Shown piece after piece: positions 52,663-62,143 of a DNA stretch of 62,188 nucleotides. Made by a program: the position numbers and the translations under genes. Every line of letters starts with the position of its first letter. Position 1 is the first letter of the stretch. Source of the stretch: an uncultured Bacilli bacterium (GTDB lineage: Bacteria; Bacillota_I; Bacilli_A; RF39; UBA660). The notes beneath the pieces are model-generated. The model worked only from the letters and a program-made list of their open reading frames with translations, was not told where the DNA came from and ran no database searches. Location: NCBI GenBank assembly GCA_947629235.1, contig CANRCX010000006.1, forward strand, positions 1-62,188, given 5' to 3'.

Positions 52663-54932
52663 TATCTATGTCCAGCTAATGCAACACCTTGACATATTTG
52701 ATTTTCTAATGAACAATATCCAGCTTTTCGTTGTAATGATGCAATTCTTCTATTTATTTTAGCTATATCTCTTTCTGTTCTATTCTTTTGTCTTTCTTCT
52801 TTTCTAGTAGTTGGATTCATAGAACTTAAGTTACTACTTAATTCAGCTTTCTTATCTTCAAGTCTAATTTTTTCGTATTCCATTCCAAGCATTTTTTCAG
52901 CATGAGAACTTGCTAATCTTTGTTCATCTCTATATCTTTGTTGTTTTTCTTTAACTCTAGTTATATATTTGTTTGTATTAGCATTTATAATCATAGTTTG
53001 TGTACTATTTAACTCAATTTGTTTTCCTTGTAATGCTTTTATTTCTGCATTTAATTTTCTTATATTTTTGTTAATAGCACCTTTCATATTTTTAAATTTA
53101 GGGTTTTTAAGATTTTTCTCTTCTTTCTCTAATTCTTTATATTTTGCTTTTAAAATTTCTTCATTTTTATCAAGCTTTTTTGAAATAGAATCTATTTTTC
53201 TATTCTTTTTATCTTTTTCAAAAGTTACATAATCACTTGCACTTTCTAATCCTAAACTTTGAACTTTATCTGAATAATTTTTTGATTTTGATTTTAAATC
53301 TGCTAATATGTCTTTTATAAAATCTTCTTCTTTTTGAGAATGTTGATAATCACCCATTGTTGCTAAAATATCTTCATATTTTTGTATTAATTGATCATAA
53401 TCATCAATAGACTCTTTATGTTTCTTTGTTACATCTAAATTAGTAACAGCTAGCATTACTTTCTTAGAAGTTTTTAATCTTTCAAGTTCATTATCACTTA
53501 AAACATAATCCATATCATTTGCTGGAATGCTTAAATCATTAGCTAAAGTTATATAGTCATTATCAATTATATTTTTTGGTAAAGTACCATTTTCAACGTA
53601 ATATCTTATTGATTTATCTACTACTGATGGCTGTGCTGGTCCACTTGGAGTACTTTGTGCTGGTCCACCTGGTGGATTTTGTGCTGGCCCACCTGGTGGA
53701 TTTTGTGCTGGTCCACCTGGAGTGCTTTGTGCTGGTCCACCTGGTGGATTTTGTGCTGGTCCACCTGGAGTGCTTTGTGCTGGTCCATTTGGTGCACTTT
53801 GTGTTGGACCACTTGGAGTACTTTGTGCTGGTCCTTGATTAGCTCTTCTTGTAGACATTGCCTGTCTTTGTTTATCAGAAATAGGAGCATTTATAACTTG
53901 TGATATTGGTTTACCCTTTGCTGTAAATGATGGTCGTTGAAAATATTTTTCTCCTATATTTACATAATTTTTTCTATCTATAAGATCATCTAATAATGCT
54001 TGATAAGATATTAATTCTTGTTCACATTTTGCTTTTTCTTCTGGATCTTTAATTCTTGGAATTTTTATTTTTAAATTACTAATTCTTGTACCAATTCGAG
54101 CAATATACTTATCCACTTGGCTCTGTTCTTTTTGTAATGAAGCTTTTCTTGACTCTATTTGTTTTTTCTTATTATTAACTTTTTTATTTAAGTTATTAAG
54201 TGAAACATAAAAACTAGTACGTTTATCTAAATCACATTTATCAATTTCAGTATTAGCTAAAACATCTATTTGTTCCATAAATCTATCAAATTGATCCATA
54301 TTAATTTGATTAAGATCATAAAGGAACATTTCATTTTCTTCACCCAATGATTTTTCAAATCTATCATAAGCTTTTTTCATATTATTTTTTTCTCTAGTTG
54401 CATCACTTATATTTAATGAAGTATTAGTAGGAACATTATTTGTTGGAATTGGTGTTGATGTTGGTTCTGGTATTACAATTGGATCTGGTGTTGGAATTGT
54501 AGGTCCAGGATTATTTTCAGTGTTTGAATTAGAAATTTCATTATCAAAATCATGGTAACCAATATTTCTTAATTTATTAATTGTTTCTTCAGTTAACCCA
54601 TTATTTTTTAATTTTTCTATTATTTCTCTTCTTCCTTCAACAAAATCATTACTTCTATTTGTTGGTACAAAAATATCTCTAAGTTCTTCTTCACCTAATC
54701 TATTAATTACATCTACCAACTTATTATTATCTAATTTATTTAAATATAATTTCCCTTGATTAATGCCTCTATCTTCTGGTTTATTACTTTTTAATAGCTC
54801 TACAATTTGATCCACAGACATATTTTGTATAATTGAAGTTTTTAAAGTAACATTTTCATTTTTAAAATAATCAACGGCCTGCTCAGCATTCATATTATCC
54901 AAAATTTCTTTAATATTATTATTCTCGTTCAT
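52662..54932 (-). CDS. Large coiled-coil protein with GPAQ-type tandem repeats
   Basis: 756 residues, soluble, function unknown. Residues 1-~135 form a helical domain (MNAEQAVDYFKNEN, IIQNMSVDQIVELL, LRNIGYHDFDNE) also found in the next gene, so the two are paralogs. A Pro/Thr linker follows, then coiled coils. Residues ~365-435 are nine units of 8 residues with consensus GPAQ(S/N)(T/P)P(G/S/N). A second long coiled-coil region follows. The last ~15 residues contain two cysteines. The repeat is not Gly-X-Y collagen. It is a single gene ending at a shared terminator. It could be a structural or spore-associated protein; no direct evidence. Confidence 0.75.
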   Translation of the reverse strand: MNENNNIKEILDNMNAEQAVDYFKNENVTLKTSIIQNMSVDQIVELLKSNKPEDRGINQGKLYLNKLDNNKLVDVINRLGEEELRDIFVPTNRSNDFVEGRREIIEKLKNNGLTEETINKLRNIGYHDFDNEISNSNTENNPGPTIPTPDPIVIPEPTSTPIPTNNVPTNTSLNISDATREKNNMKKAYDRFEKSLGEENEMFLYDLNQINMDQFDRFMEQIDVLANTEIDKCDLDKRTSFYVSLNNLNKKVNNKKKQIESRKASLQKEQSQVDKYIARIGTRISNLKIKIPRIKDPEEKAKCEQELISYQALLDDLIDRKNYVNIGEKYFQRPSFTAKGKPISQVINAPISDKQRQAMSTRRANQGPAQSTPSGPTQSAPNGPAQSTPGGPAQNPPGGPAQSTPGGPAQNPPGGPAQNPPGGPAQSTPSGPAQPSVVDKSIRYYVENGTLPKNIIDNDYITLANDLSIPANDMDYVLSDNELERLKTSKKVMLAVTNLDVTKKHKESIDDYDQLIQKYEDILATMGDYQHSQKEEDFIKDILADLKSKSKNYSDKVQSLGLESASDYVTFEKDKKNRKIDSISKKLDKNEEILKAKYKELEKEEKNLKNPKFKNMKGAINKNIRKLNAEIKALQGKQIELNSTQTMIINANTNKYITRVKEKQQRYRDEQRLASSHAEKMLGMEYEKIRLEDKKAELSSNLSSMNPTTRKEERQKNRTERDIAKINRRIASLQRKAGYCSLENQICQGVALAGHR
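53634..53834. repeat. 24-bp tandem repeat, 8 full units plus a partial one
   Basis: Plus-strand consensus starts TGCTGGTCCACCTGG and repeats every 24 bases from 53634 to 53825, plus 9 further bases. It encodes the GPAQ repeat of the 756-residue protein. Unit variants alternate between GGTGGATT and AGTGCTT endings, suggesting unequal exchange. Confidence 0.95.
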
Positions 54933-54974
54933 ACTATTCCTCTTCCTACAATAGAATTATAAATATATTTTAAA

Positions 54975-55919
54975 CTATTTTTTATTTCTTTTTTTATCTA
55001 ATTCTTTTTGTATCTTTTTATTTTTTTCTTCTTTTGATGATTCTATCTTATTATAAATATCTAAAATAGCTGTAAATAAACTTACATAGTTTGATAAATC
55101 ATTTTTATCAATATTTGATTTTATTAATTTATTTAATCTATCTGATAATTCTTCTAATACATTATCATTTAAAAGTTTATTTAATTCTTCTACTTCTAAT
55201 TTTTCTATATCTTTTAATTTTTTTAAATAGCTATTTAATTGTGATTTAATGATATTTTTTTCTTCATTTGCATCTTTAATACTTTTTATATTTCCTTTTT
55301 CATTAACATTTGTTTCATCATTAAAATCATCATAACCAATTGCTTTAAAATATCCAATTGTTTCACTTTTTAATCCTAAACTTTTTAATTTATTAATTAA
55401 AACTTCTCTTGCTTTTTCAAATACATCAAATTGATTCTTCTTTAAATTTTTATCAAATATTTTTTTAATACTATTAAAACTTAAATTATTAAATACATCA
55501 ATTAATTTATTTTTTTCTATAGAATTAATATAAAGTAATGGATTTTCAATATTATCAATTAAATATATTATTTGTTCAACTGTCATATTTTGTATTATTA
55601 AAAATTTTTTAGTTGAACTATTTTCAGTAATAAAATACTTTAATGCATCCATTACAGACATACTCTCTAATTTTTCTTGTTCTATTTTATTTGATGATAC
55701 ACTATCAGTATTAATTCTATCTTTTAAATTATTATAATTTTTTTCTAAAAGATTTAATTCTACATTTAAACTTTTAACAACTTTTTCAAGTTGTCTTTTT
55801 CTAATAGGATTAATAACACTTGCTAATTCATTTTTTCTTACTTTAATATCTGATTTTTTTGAATTAATTAATGTTTCTAAAGTAGTTAGCTCATTTTGTA
55901 AATTTCTACCATCATTCAT
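54975..55919 (-). CDS. Coiled-coil paralog of the 756-residue protein
   Basis: 314 residues, unknown function. The N-terminal ~70 residues form a coiled coil. Residues ~70-210 match the first domain of the downstream 756-residue protein: MSVMDALKYFITEN, IIQNMTVEQIIYLI, NKLIDVFNNL, KAIGYDDFNDE. The C-terminus is a long Lys/Glu helix. No repeat region and no cysteines are present. Its ATG lies inside the end of the upstream DUF1292 gene (overlap ATGAATGA), so these are co-transcribed; the 756-residue gene follows after 42 bases. Confidence 0.7.
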   Translation of the reverse strand: MNDGRNLQNELTTLETLINSKKSDIKVRKNELASVINPIRKRQLEKVVKSLNVELNLLEKNYNNLKDRINTDSVSSNKIEQEKLESMSVMDALKYFITENSSTKKFLIIQNMTVEQIIYLIDNIENPLLYINSIEKNKLIDVFNNLSFNSIKKIFDKNLKKNQFDVFEKAREVLINKLKSLGLKSETIGYFKAIGYDDFNDETNVNEKGNIKSIKDANEEKNIIKSQLNSYLKKLKDIEKLEVEELNKLLNDNVLEELSDRLNKLIKSNIDKNDLSNYVSLFTAILDIYNKIESSKEEKNKKIQKELDKKRNKK

Positions 55920-56178
55920 TGTCTTCCTCTATCTCATTTGCTACTCTATCTATTTCATAATTAATATAATCTATTTCATCTTGAGATTGGATTTGATCTA
56001 GAGTATAACTATCTTCTTTTTCATTTAAAATTGAAGCAAAAATTGTATCATTATTATCACCTACTGTATAAATTATAAATGTTTTGTTATAACTTTTTGA
56101 TTCAATTATATCAAGAACATGAATTTCAGTTTCTACTCCATCTACTTTTACTTTTAAAACATTATTAAAATCTTCCAT
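55912..56178 (-). CDS. DUF1292 family protein, second copy
   Basis: 88 residues: VKVDGVETEIHVLDIIES...KTFIIYTVGDNNDTIFASIL, an acidic C-terminus (VANEIEEDNE). Same family as the 86-residue protein at 45 kb but only distantly alike. GGAGG precedes the ATG. It begins the row DUF1292-coiled-coil-coiled-coil. Confidence 0.85.
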   Translation of the reverse strand: MEDFNNVLKVKVDGVETEIHVLDIIESKSYNKTFIIYTVGDNNDTIFASILNEKEDSYTLDQIQSQDEIDYINYEIDRVANEIEEDNE

Positions 56179-56246
56179 ATGACTGCCTCCTACTTTATAA
56201 AAAAATTATAACAAAAATAATATTAAAACTCAATCTTTTTATAAAA

Positions 56247-56270
56247 AAAGAAGTCACAAGACTTCAATGT
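56247..56270 (-). terminator. Terminator of spoIVB
   Basis: GAAGTC / GACTTC stem with a TTGT loop and seven Ts. Confidence 0.9.
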
Positions 56271-57256
56271 TAATTTAATAATTCATCTCCTGATTTAAGC
56301 ATTGTTATAATACTTATTCCATAACCTAATTTAACATTATCAATTACTACATTAGTAACAGCTCCGATTAGTTTATTATTTTGTATTATTGGAGAACCAC
56401 TCATACCTTGAACTATACCACCTGTTTTATTTATTAAATCTTTATCTATAACTTCAAAACTAAAAGATTTTTGAGTGTCTTTTTTATTATAATATTTATC
56501 TATTATATTTATATCATATTTTTTAACTTCATTATCTTTAGTAACAGTTAAAATATATGCTTTTCCTTTATTAATTTCAGAAAATTCTGCTACTTCTATA
56601 GTATCTTTATTTGGAAGTGATGAAGTATAAAATCCATATATACCAGTATTTGTATTTTTTAAAATTGTTCCAATCTTTTTATTATATAAAATATTTGCAT
56701 TTTTACTTCCTACTTGTCCATTTCTACTTTTAGTTATATTTGTTACTTTACTAAGTAAAATATTACCATCTTTTACTTCTATTCTATCATTTGTTTCACT
56801 AAGTATTATTTCATGACCTAAAGAACCGTATACTTTAGTAATTGGATCTATATAACTTAATGTTCCAAGTCCTGTAACACTATCTTTTATATAAAGTCCT
56901 GTTTTATATACATTATTTTCTATTTCTAATTTTAATTTAGTTTTTATTATTTTATTATTTCTTATAACTTCTACATCAACACTTAAATTATCTACGATTT
57001 CTTCATTTATAACATTAGTAAGCTCACTAATAGATGATACTTCTTTATTATTTATTTTTGTTATTCTATCTCCTATTTTTATATTATCTTTAGCTATATA
57101 TTTATCATTTACTTTATAATAACCTACTACTATTAAACCATCTGAATTTATTTGTATACCAATACTTTCTCCCCCAGGAATTACATTTTTTGAGTATGCT
57201 AAAACATAAACAGGCAAAAATAAAATAATAAATATAGTAATAATCATTTTTTTCAT
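56270..57256 (-). CDS. spoIVB: SpoIVB serine peptidase
   Basis: 328 residues. SpoIVB is secreted from the forespore and cleaves SpoIVFA to trigger pro-sigma-K processing. An N-terminal signal/anchor (ITIFIILFLPVYVLA) is followed by a PDZ domain (IKIGDRITKINNKEVSS region) and the S55 catalytic domain with the His in VYGSLGHE and the Ser in GIVQGMSGSPII. Length is slightly shorter than Bacillus (~425) but in range for small spore formers. AGAGGTG precedes the ATG. Confidence 0.95.
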   Translation of the reverse strand: MKKMIITIFIILFLPVYVLAYSKNVIPGGESIGIQINSDGLIVVGYYKVNDKYIAKDNIKIGDRITKINNKEVSSISELTNVINEEIVDNLSVDVEVIRNNKIIKTKLKLEIENNVYKTGLYIKDSVTGLGTLSYIDPITKVYGSLGHEIILSETNDRIEVKDGNILLSKVTNITKSRNGQVGSKNANILYNKKIGTILKNTNTGIYGFYTSSLPNKDTIEVAEFSEINKGKAYILTVTKDNEVKKYDINIIDKYYNKKDTQKSFSFEVIDKDLINKTGGIVQGMSGSPIIQNNKLIGAVTNVVIDNVKLGYGISIITMLKSGDELLN

Positions 57257-57331
57257 GATATCACCTCTTTATTATTTTTAACTTTTTTTAATTATTTAAC
57301 TATCCAATTATTAGATAACCAATTTTTACTA

Positions 57332-57562
57332 TTATTCTTCTATTTCAAAATCAGTTATTTTACCATTTTCATCCACTAATTTATTAATAGTAGTAGTTGC
57401 ACTATTTAATTTATTTTCACAAAATTCTATTAATTTCATAGCTTCAGTGTATTTAGATATTGATTTATCTAAATCAAGTTCACCACTTTCAAGTTCAGCT
57501 ACTATTGTTTCTAATTCTCTTACAGCATCTTCAAATTTCTTTTCTTTTTTACTTTCACTCAT
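57332..57562 (-). CDS. xseB: Exodeoxyribonuclease VII small subunit
   Basis: 76 residues. FEDAVRELETIVAELESGELDLDKSI and FCENKLNSA are diagnostic (quoted in parts). It forms the XseA-XseB complex that degrades single-stranded DNA. Its ATG overlaps the xseA stop (ATGA). Confidence 0.96.
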   Translation of the reverse strand: MSESKKEKKFEDAVRELETIVAELESGELDLDKSISKYTEAMKLIEFCENKLNSATTTINKLVDENGKITDFEIEE

Positions 57563-58896
57563 TTTTTATCTACTCCTTTTACATTTGCATTAATTTTACC
57601 ATTTTTTACCATTATATTAATTTCATCATCTTTTTTAAGTTTACTTACATCTTTAATAATTTCATTATCTTTATATACTATTGAATATCCTTTATCAAGT
57701 ATACTTTCTGGATTTAATAATTCTAATTTTAATTTTAAAGTATTTATTTTATTAATATTATTTTCTAAATTTTTATTAGTTAATTTTATAATATTATCTT
57801 TAAGTAAATTTATTTTTTGACCCTTTATTTCATATAAAACTTTAGGATTATTTAGTATATAATTTGATTTATATTTATCTATTATATGTTTATAGTTATC
57901 TAAATAATTATTAATATAATTATTTAATCTATCATATAAATTATCTATTTTCTGTATTTTTACTTCATATAATCTTGTTGGATTATTTAATATATAATTT
58001 GATTTATATTTATTTAAAAGTTGAGTATAACCATATATAACATTATCAATAGATGTATGACATCTTTGCATTGCATTTTTAAAGTATCTTCTTACTTCTT
58101 CTATATCTGGTGTTGCAAGTAAGGCTGCTCCGGTTGGAGTTGGTGCTCTTAAATCTGCAACAAAATCACTAATAGTAAAATCTATTTCATGACCTACACC
58201 ACTTATTATAGGTATTCTACTTTTATAAATTGCACGTGCAACTATTTCTTCATTAAATGCCCATAAATCTTCAATAGATCCACCACCACGACCTAATATA
58301 ATTGTATCTATATCATCAAATGTATTAGCAAGTTCTATCATTCTAACTATATTCTCAGCAGCATTTTCACCTTGAACTAATGTTGGAAATAAATATATTT
58401 CTGTCATTGGAAATCTTTTATTAATAGTAGATATTATATCTCTTACAGCAGCTCCAGTTCTAGCAGTTATAACTCCTATTTTTCTTGGAACTCTTTTTAT
58501 TTTTTGTTTATGTTCTTTATCAAATAAACCTTCTTTAGAAAGTTTTTTCTTTAATTCTTCAAATAATACATAAAGATTACCAATACCATCTAAACTCATA
58601 TCATCTACATATATTTGATAACTTCCACCTACTTCATATACCCCAACTCTTCCATGAACTAAAACAAAGTCTCCATCTTTTGGAGTATAATTAGTAAGTA
58701 TTCTTGCATAATTAAACATAACTGCATTTATTTTACTAGATTCATCTTTTAATGAAAAATATAAGTGTCCCCTTCCATGAAATTTAAGATTACTAATTTC
58801 ACCTTTTAAATATACACTTCTTAATTCTTCATTACCTTCAACAGTATATTTAATTATTTTATTAATATCTGTTACACTTAGATATTCATTATTCAT
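57559..58896 (-). CDS. xseA: Exodeoxyribonuclease VII large subunit
   Basis: 445 residues from the ATG at 58896 (GAGG 7-8 bases before). An N-terminal OB fold (VYLKGEISNLKFHGRGHLYFSLKD, quoted in part: GRGHLYFSLKD) precedes the catalytic domain with GVITARTGAAVRDI and GRGGGSIEDLWAFN and GHEIDFTISDFVAD. The helical arm holds a tandem duplication of about 45 residues (KYKSNYILNNPxxLYE twice), consistent with the coiled-coil arm that binds XseB. It overlaps nusB by 8 bases. Confidence 0.97.
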   Translation of the reverse strand: MNNEYLSVTDINKIIKYTVEGNEELRSVYLKGEISNLKFHGRGHLYFSLKDESSKINAVMFNYARILTNYTPKDGDFVLVHGRVGVYEVGGSYQIYVDDMSLDGIGNLYVLFEELKKKLSKEGLFDKEHKQKIKRVPRKIGVITARTGAAVRDIISTINKRFPMTEIYLFPTLVQGENAAENIVRMIELANTFDDIDTIILGRGGGSIEDLWAFNEEIVARAIYKSRIPIISGVGHEIDFTISDFVADLRAPTPTGAALLATPDIEEVRRYFKNAMQRCHTSIDNVIYGYTQLLNKYKSNYILNNPTRLYEVKIQKIDNLYDRLNNYINNYLDNYKHIIDKYKSNYILNNPKVLYEIKGQKINLLKDNIIKLTNKNLENNINKINTLKLKLELLNPESILDKGYSIVYKDNEIIKDVSKLKKDDEINIMVKNGKINANVKGVDKK

Positions 58897-59299
58897 TTGT
58901 ATCCTCATTATCTCTTATTTTATCTAAAACAGCATTTATTAATTTAACGATTTTATCATCACTATATTTTTTAGCAAGTTCTATTGCTTCATTAATTACA
59001 ACTACTTTTGGTGTATCATAATACATCATTTCATAAGATGCGAGTCTTAATATAGCTTTATCAGTTTTACCAAGTCTATCTAAATCCCAATTTTCTAAAT
59101 ATTTAGAAATTATTTTATCTATATTATCTATATTTTCTAAAACACCATTTACTATATCTCTTACAAATTTATTATCTATTTCTAAATTTTCTTTAAATAC
59201 ATCTTCTAAATCAAATGAAATATCATTTTTTATATAAAAATCTATTTGATATAAAATAATCATTATTTTTTCTCTTGCTTCTGTTCTAGTTAACTTCAT
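58889..59299 (-). CDS. nusB: Transcription antitermination protein NusB
   Basis: 136 residues. TRTEAREKIMIILYQIDF at the N-terminus and LDRLGKTDKAILRLASYEM with VVINEAIELAKKYSDDK (RNA/NusE-binding helices) are the family signatures. It joins the rRNA antitermination complex. AGGAGG precedes the ATG, and nusB-xseA-xseB follows the usual order. Confidence 0.97.
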   Translation of the reverse strand: MKLTRTEAREKIMIILYQIDFYIKNDISFDLEDVFKENLEIDNKFVRDIVNGVLENIDNIDKIISKYLENWDLDRLGKTDKAILRLASYEMMYYDTPKVVVINEAIELAKKYSDDKIVKLINAVLDKIRDNEDTNE

Positions 59300-59348
59300 A
59301 AATTGCCTCCTAAAAATACTATTAAAATTATAACATTAAAATAATAAA

Positions 59349-59371
59349 AAAGATATTATTTTTTAATACCT
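59349..59371 (-). terminator. Terminator of the 135-residue gene
   Basis: GGTATTA / TAATATC stem with A-rich loop and six Ts. Confidence 0.7.
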
Positions 59372-59374
59372 TTA

Positions 59375-59782
59375 TTATTTTTTTAATTTTAAACTATTAT
59401 TCTTTTTTTCTTCTGCATGTGCACATAAATTACTTCTATATATAAAATCACAAAGTAATTTATAATATTCTTTATTTAAATTTTTCTTTTTAATTTCATC
59501 ATATGAATTTATTACTTCTTCTATACTGCATTCTTGAAAGTTATCAATATCAATTTTTATACCTTTTGGAAGAACAATATTTTTAGTTTTTGGACTAAAT
59601 ATTACTTTTTCATTTGTATATTCTTCAATATAAATATTATCTGTAAATTGTTTAAAATATATTTTATTTAATACATCTTCACTCTTTAATTCATAATATT
59701 TTTCTTCTACAGTTTTATCCTTATCATTAGTTTGCCAAAACCAACTATTATCTAAATATAATCTAAAATATTTTCTTTTCAT
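59375..59782 (-). CDS. Unknown 135-residue protein
   Basis: Not recognised. Start ATG 59782 has AGGAGG 7 bases upstream. The N-terminus is aromatic-rich (MKRKYFRLYLDNSWFWQT), the middle beta-rich (VIFSPKTKNIVLPKGIKIDI) and the C-terminus helical with two cysteines (LLCDFIYRSNLCAHAEEKK). Soluble, no signal. A single gene between nth and nusB, with its own terminator. Confidence 0.7.
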   Translation of the reverse strand: MKRKYFRLYLDNSWFWQTNDKDKTVEEKYYELKSEDVLNKIYFKQFTDNIYIEEYTNEKVIFSPKTKNIVLPKGIKIDIDNFQECSIEEVINSYDEIKKKNLNKEYYKLLCDFIYRSNLCAHAEEKKNNSLKLKK

Positions 59783-59850
59783 AATAAATCCTCCTTTTTT
59801 TCTTAAAGCTATCATATTTTATTACTAATTTTAATATGTGTCAAGAAAAA

Positions 59851-59876
59851 CAAAAAAAATCATAAATTTTTATGAC
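59851..59876 (-). terminator. Terminator of cca-dnaD-nth
   Basis: TCATAAAAATTTATGA palindromic stem with a run of eight Ts, overlapping the nth stop. Confidence 0.7.
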
Positions 59877-60483
59877 TTTCTTTACAAATATTTTTTAAAT
59901 TACAATTTTCACATTTTGGTTTTTTACTAGTACAATAATATCTTCCAAATAAAACCATTTGAGAATTTATTCTATTCCAATCATTTTCATCAAAATATTT
60001 TTTTAATTTTATTTCTGTTTTTAATACATCATCTTTTTTATTAGTAATTCCAAATCTTTTAGAAACTCTATATACATGAGTATCTACTGCAAAAGATGGT
60101 ATATTAAATAATGTTGCTAGAACTACACTAGCTGTTTTTCTACCAACACCACTCATACTTTCTAATACTTCTCTATCATTTGGAACACTTCCACCAAGAG
60201 AAATTAATTCACTTACTATATTTTTAAAATTTTTTGATTTAGTAGTGTGTAAACCAATTCTTTTAATATAATTATTAATTTCATCTATACTTAATTCATT
60301 TAATTTTTCTAATGTATCATATTTTTCATATAATTCTTTAGTTGCTATATTTACACTTTTATCAGTAGTTTGAGCAGATAACATAACAGATAATAAAAGT
60401 TCATAATCTTTTTTATATTCAAGTTCACATTTAGGATTTGGAAATAATCTATTAAGTTCATTAATTATTAAATCTTTATTCAT
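59860..60483 (-). CDS. nth: Endonuclease III
   Basis: 207 residues. DNA glycosylase/AP lyase for oxidised pyrimidines. VMLSAQTTDKSVN, LESMSGVGRKTASVVL (helix-hairpin-helix with catalytic Lys), FAVDTHVYRVSKR (catalytic Asp) and the 4Fe-4S site C-x6-C-x2-C-x5-C (CTSKKPKCENCNLKNIC). The ATG at 60483 lies inside the end of dnaD, an overlap of 8 bases, as expected for the dnaD-nth pair of Bacillus. Confidence 0.97.
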   Translation of the reverse strand: MNKDLIINELNRLFPNPKCELEYKKDYELLLSVMLSAQTTDKSVNIATKELYEKYDTLEKLNELSIDEINNYIKRIGLHTTKSKNFKNIVSELISLGGSVPNDREVLESMSGVGRKTASVVLATLFNIPSFAVDTHVYRVSKRFGITNKKDDVLKTEIKLKKYFDENDWNRINSQMVLFGRYYCTSKKPKCENCNLKNICKESHKNL

Positions 60484-61081
60484 CACTATCAAGCCACCAA
60501 TCATAACTATCTAATATTTCTGTATCATTTTTTTCTTCTTTTTCTACTCTTTTTTTAATACCTTTTTTATTCCAATCATATATTATTTTATCTATATATT
60601 TAAAGCTTCTTACATTATTTAATATTGCTTCTTTTAAAGCTGACTTAATAGTATCTTCACTTACTCCATTATCTATCCATTTATTAATCATTTCATATTC
60701 AAAAGAAGATAATACACGACCAAGTTCACGTTCAAATATAGCAAATATATCACTATCTTTTTCTTCAGTTTTTTTATTTAATGCAAGTCTATCATATAAA
60801 GAATCTAATTTTACTTTCTCAATAACTTCTTTGTTTTTATTTATAACTTCCATTTCAATATATTTTTTATTTAATAAACTATTAAAAGTATTAAAGACTT
60901 TATCATCACTAAATCCTAATTTTTCTTTAATATCTTCTGTGTCTAAAAAACAAGACACATTAATAAAATATAACACTAATAAAAATTCATCTAATGTTAT
61001 ATCTATATTACTTATACATTTTATAATATTGCTATTAATTACAAAATCTTTACTTTCAAATATTTTTCTTAAATCACTCAT
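60476..61081 (-). CDS. dnaD: DnaD-domain replication initiation protein
   Basis: 201 residues. The N-terminal winged helix (SNIDITLDEFLLVLYF...LGFSDDKVFNTFNSLLNKKYI) and the C-terminal DnaD domain (FAIFERELGRVLSSFEYEMI, then FKYIDKIIYDWNKKGI, the YxxxIxxxW motif) are both present. It helps load the replicative helicase. It follows cca by 2 bases with AAGGAA as weak ribosome site, and precedes nth. Confidence 0.93.
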   Translation of the reverse strand: MSDLRKIFESKDFVINSNIIKCISNIDITLDEFLLVLYFINVSCFLDTEDIKEKLGFSDDKVFNTFNSLLNKKYIEMEVINKNKEVIEKVKLDSLYDRLALNKKTEEKDSDIFAIFERELGRVLSSFEYEMINKWIDNGVSEDTIKSALKEAILNNVRSFKYIDKIIYDWNKKGIKKRVEKEEKNDTEILDSYDWWLDSDE

Positions 61082-61083
61082 AA

Positions 61084-62136
61084 TTATAAATTCCTTAGAT
61101 AATATTCTATATCATCTTTATTATTTTGTAAATAGCCTTCCATTATACTTCTTTGTACTTGATAATAAACTTTTTTTACATCTTTTACATTTATATATTT
61201 TAAGAATGTATAAATATCAATATCTAAATCTACTATGTTTTTTAACTTTAAAATTTCAATTAAAGACTTCATTTGTTCTTCTACACCTAAAATTGATGCT
61301 ACATTGTAAAGTATTACATTATCATATTCAGGTATTTGATTTAAAAATATACCTTTTTCATTTACTATTCTTTTAATGGTATTTATTATTTCTAATTCCT
61401 TTTTAGAAAATGGTAAATCCGCTTCTATTTGAGCCCATATTCCATATCTATTATATGTAGGTACAACTTTATCAAATTTAATATTAAAATATTTTTCCAT
61501 ATTATACTTTTCAACTAAATAAAAGAATTTTTTAATATTATTACTATCAAATATTTTATCAAGTTCACTCTTTTTATATTCTTTTGGTACTTCATTTAAT
61601 AAATATGCTTTTTTATTTGCTATAAAATTTATAATATCTGGATGTAATTCAAAATCTAAAGTACATGAAAATCTAATTGCTCTTATAATTCTAGTTTTAT
61701 CTTCAGTTAATTTTTTATCAGTATTACCTACTACTCTTAATATTTTACTATCTAAATCTTTTTTAGCATCTAAAAAATCTATTAATTTTCCATGTTGATC
61801 AATAGCAAATGTATTAATAGTAAAATCTCTTCTTAATAAATCTTCTTTAAAAGTTTTTGCTTCTTTTATTTCTACTGGTTTATTTCTTCTATATCTAATT
61901 TCTTTTCTGTATGTTGTAATATCATATGAGTATCCATCTTCTTCAATATGGTATGCAAAATATTCTTTAAAAGCTTTTCCTCTTCCTTTAAATATTTTCA
62001 TTATTTCGTTAATTGGAGCATTAGTACAAATATCAATATCTTTTGATGGTATACCAAGTAAGTAGTCTCTTACATAACCACCTACTATATATGCTTCATA
62101 ACCATTATTAATCAATTCATTTACTATATCATTCAT
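61084..62136 (-). CDS. cca: CCA tRNA nucleotidyltransferase
   Basis: 350 residues. Adds or repairs the 3' CCA of tRNA. YEAYIVGGYVRDYLLGIPSKDIDIC carries the GG and DxD nucleotidyltransferase motifs, followed by RRDFTINTFAID and DKTRIIRAIRFSCTLDFEL (quoted in parts). The ATG at 62136 gives the expected N-terminus MNDIVNELIN; the frame before it has no support. No clear ribosome site exists and the promoter -10 is only 7 bases upstream, so the transcript may be nearly leaderless. Confidence 0.95.
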   Translation of the reverse strand: MNDIVNELINNGYEAYIVGGYVRDYLLGIPSKDIDICTNAPINEIMKIFKGRGKAFKEYFAYHIEEDGYSYDITTYRKEIRYRRNKPVEIKEAKTFKEDLLRRDFTINTFAIDQHGKLIDFLDAKKDLDSKILRVVGNTDKKLTEDKTRIIRAIRFSCTLDFELHPDIINFIANKKAYLLNEVPKEYKKSELDKIFDSNNIKKFFYLVEKYNMEKYFNIKFDKVVPTYNRYGIWAQIEADLPFSKKELEIINTIKRIVNEKGIFLNQIPEYDNVILYNVASILGVEEQMKSLIEILKLKNIVDLDIDIYTFLKYINVKDVKKVYYQVQRSIMEGYLQNNKDDIEYYLRNL

Positions 62137-62143
62137 AATTATA

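Noticed and set aside
53634..53834. CRISPR array
   Set aside because: Units are contiguous 24-bp coding repeats without spacers, and no cas genes are present.
53576..53903. Overlapping frames on both strands across the GPAQ repeat (Cys/Trp- or His/Gln-rich)
   Set aside because: They are shadows of a 24-bp repeat, whose length is a multiple of three and so keeps every frame open. They have biased composition and no ribosome sites.
57820..58020. Recent duplication in xseA
   Set aside because: The KYKSNYILNNP repeat is in the coiled-coil arm, where XseA proteins often have repeats. Treated as normal family variation.
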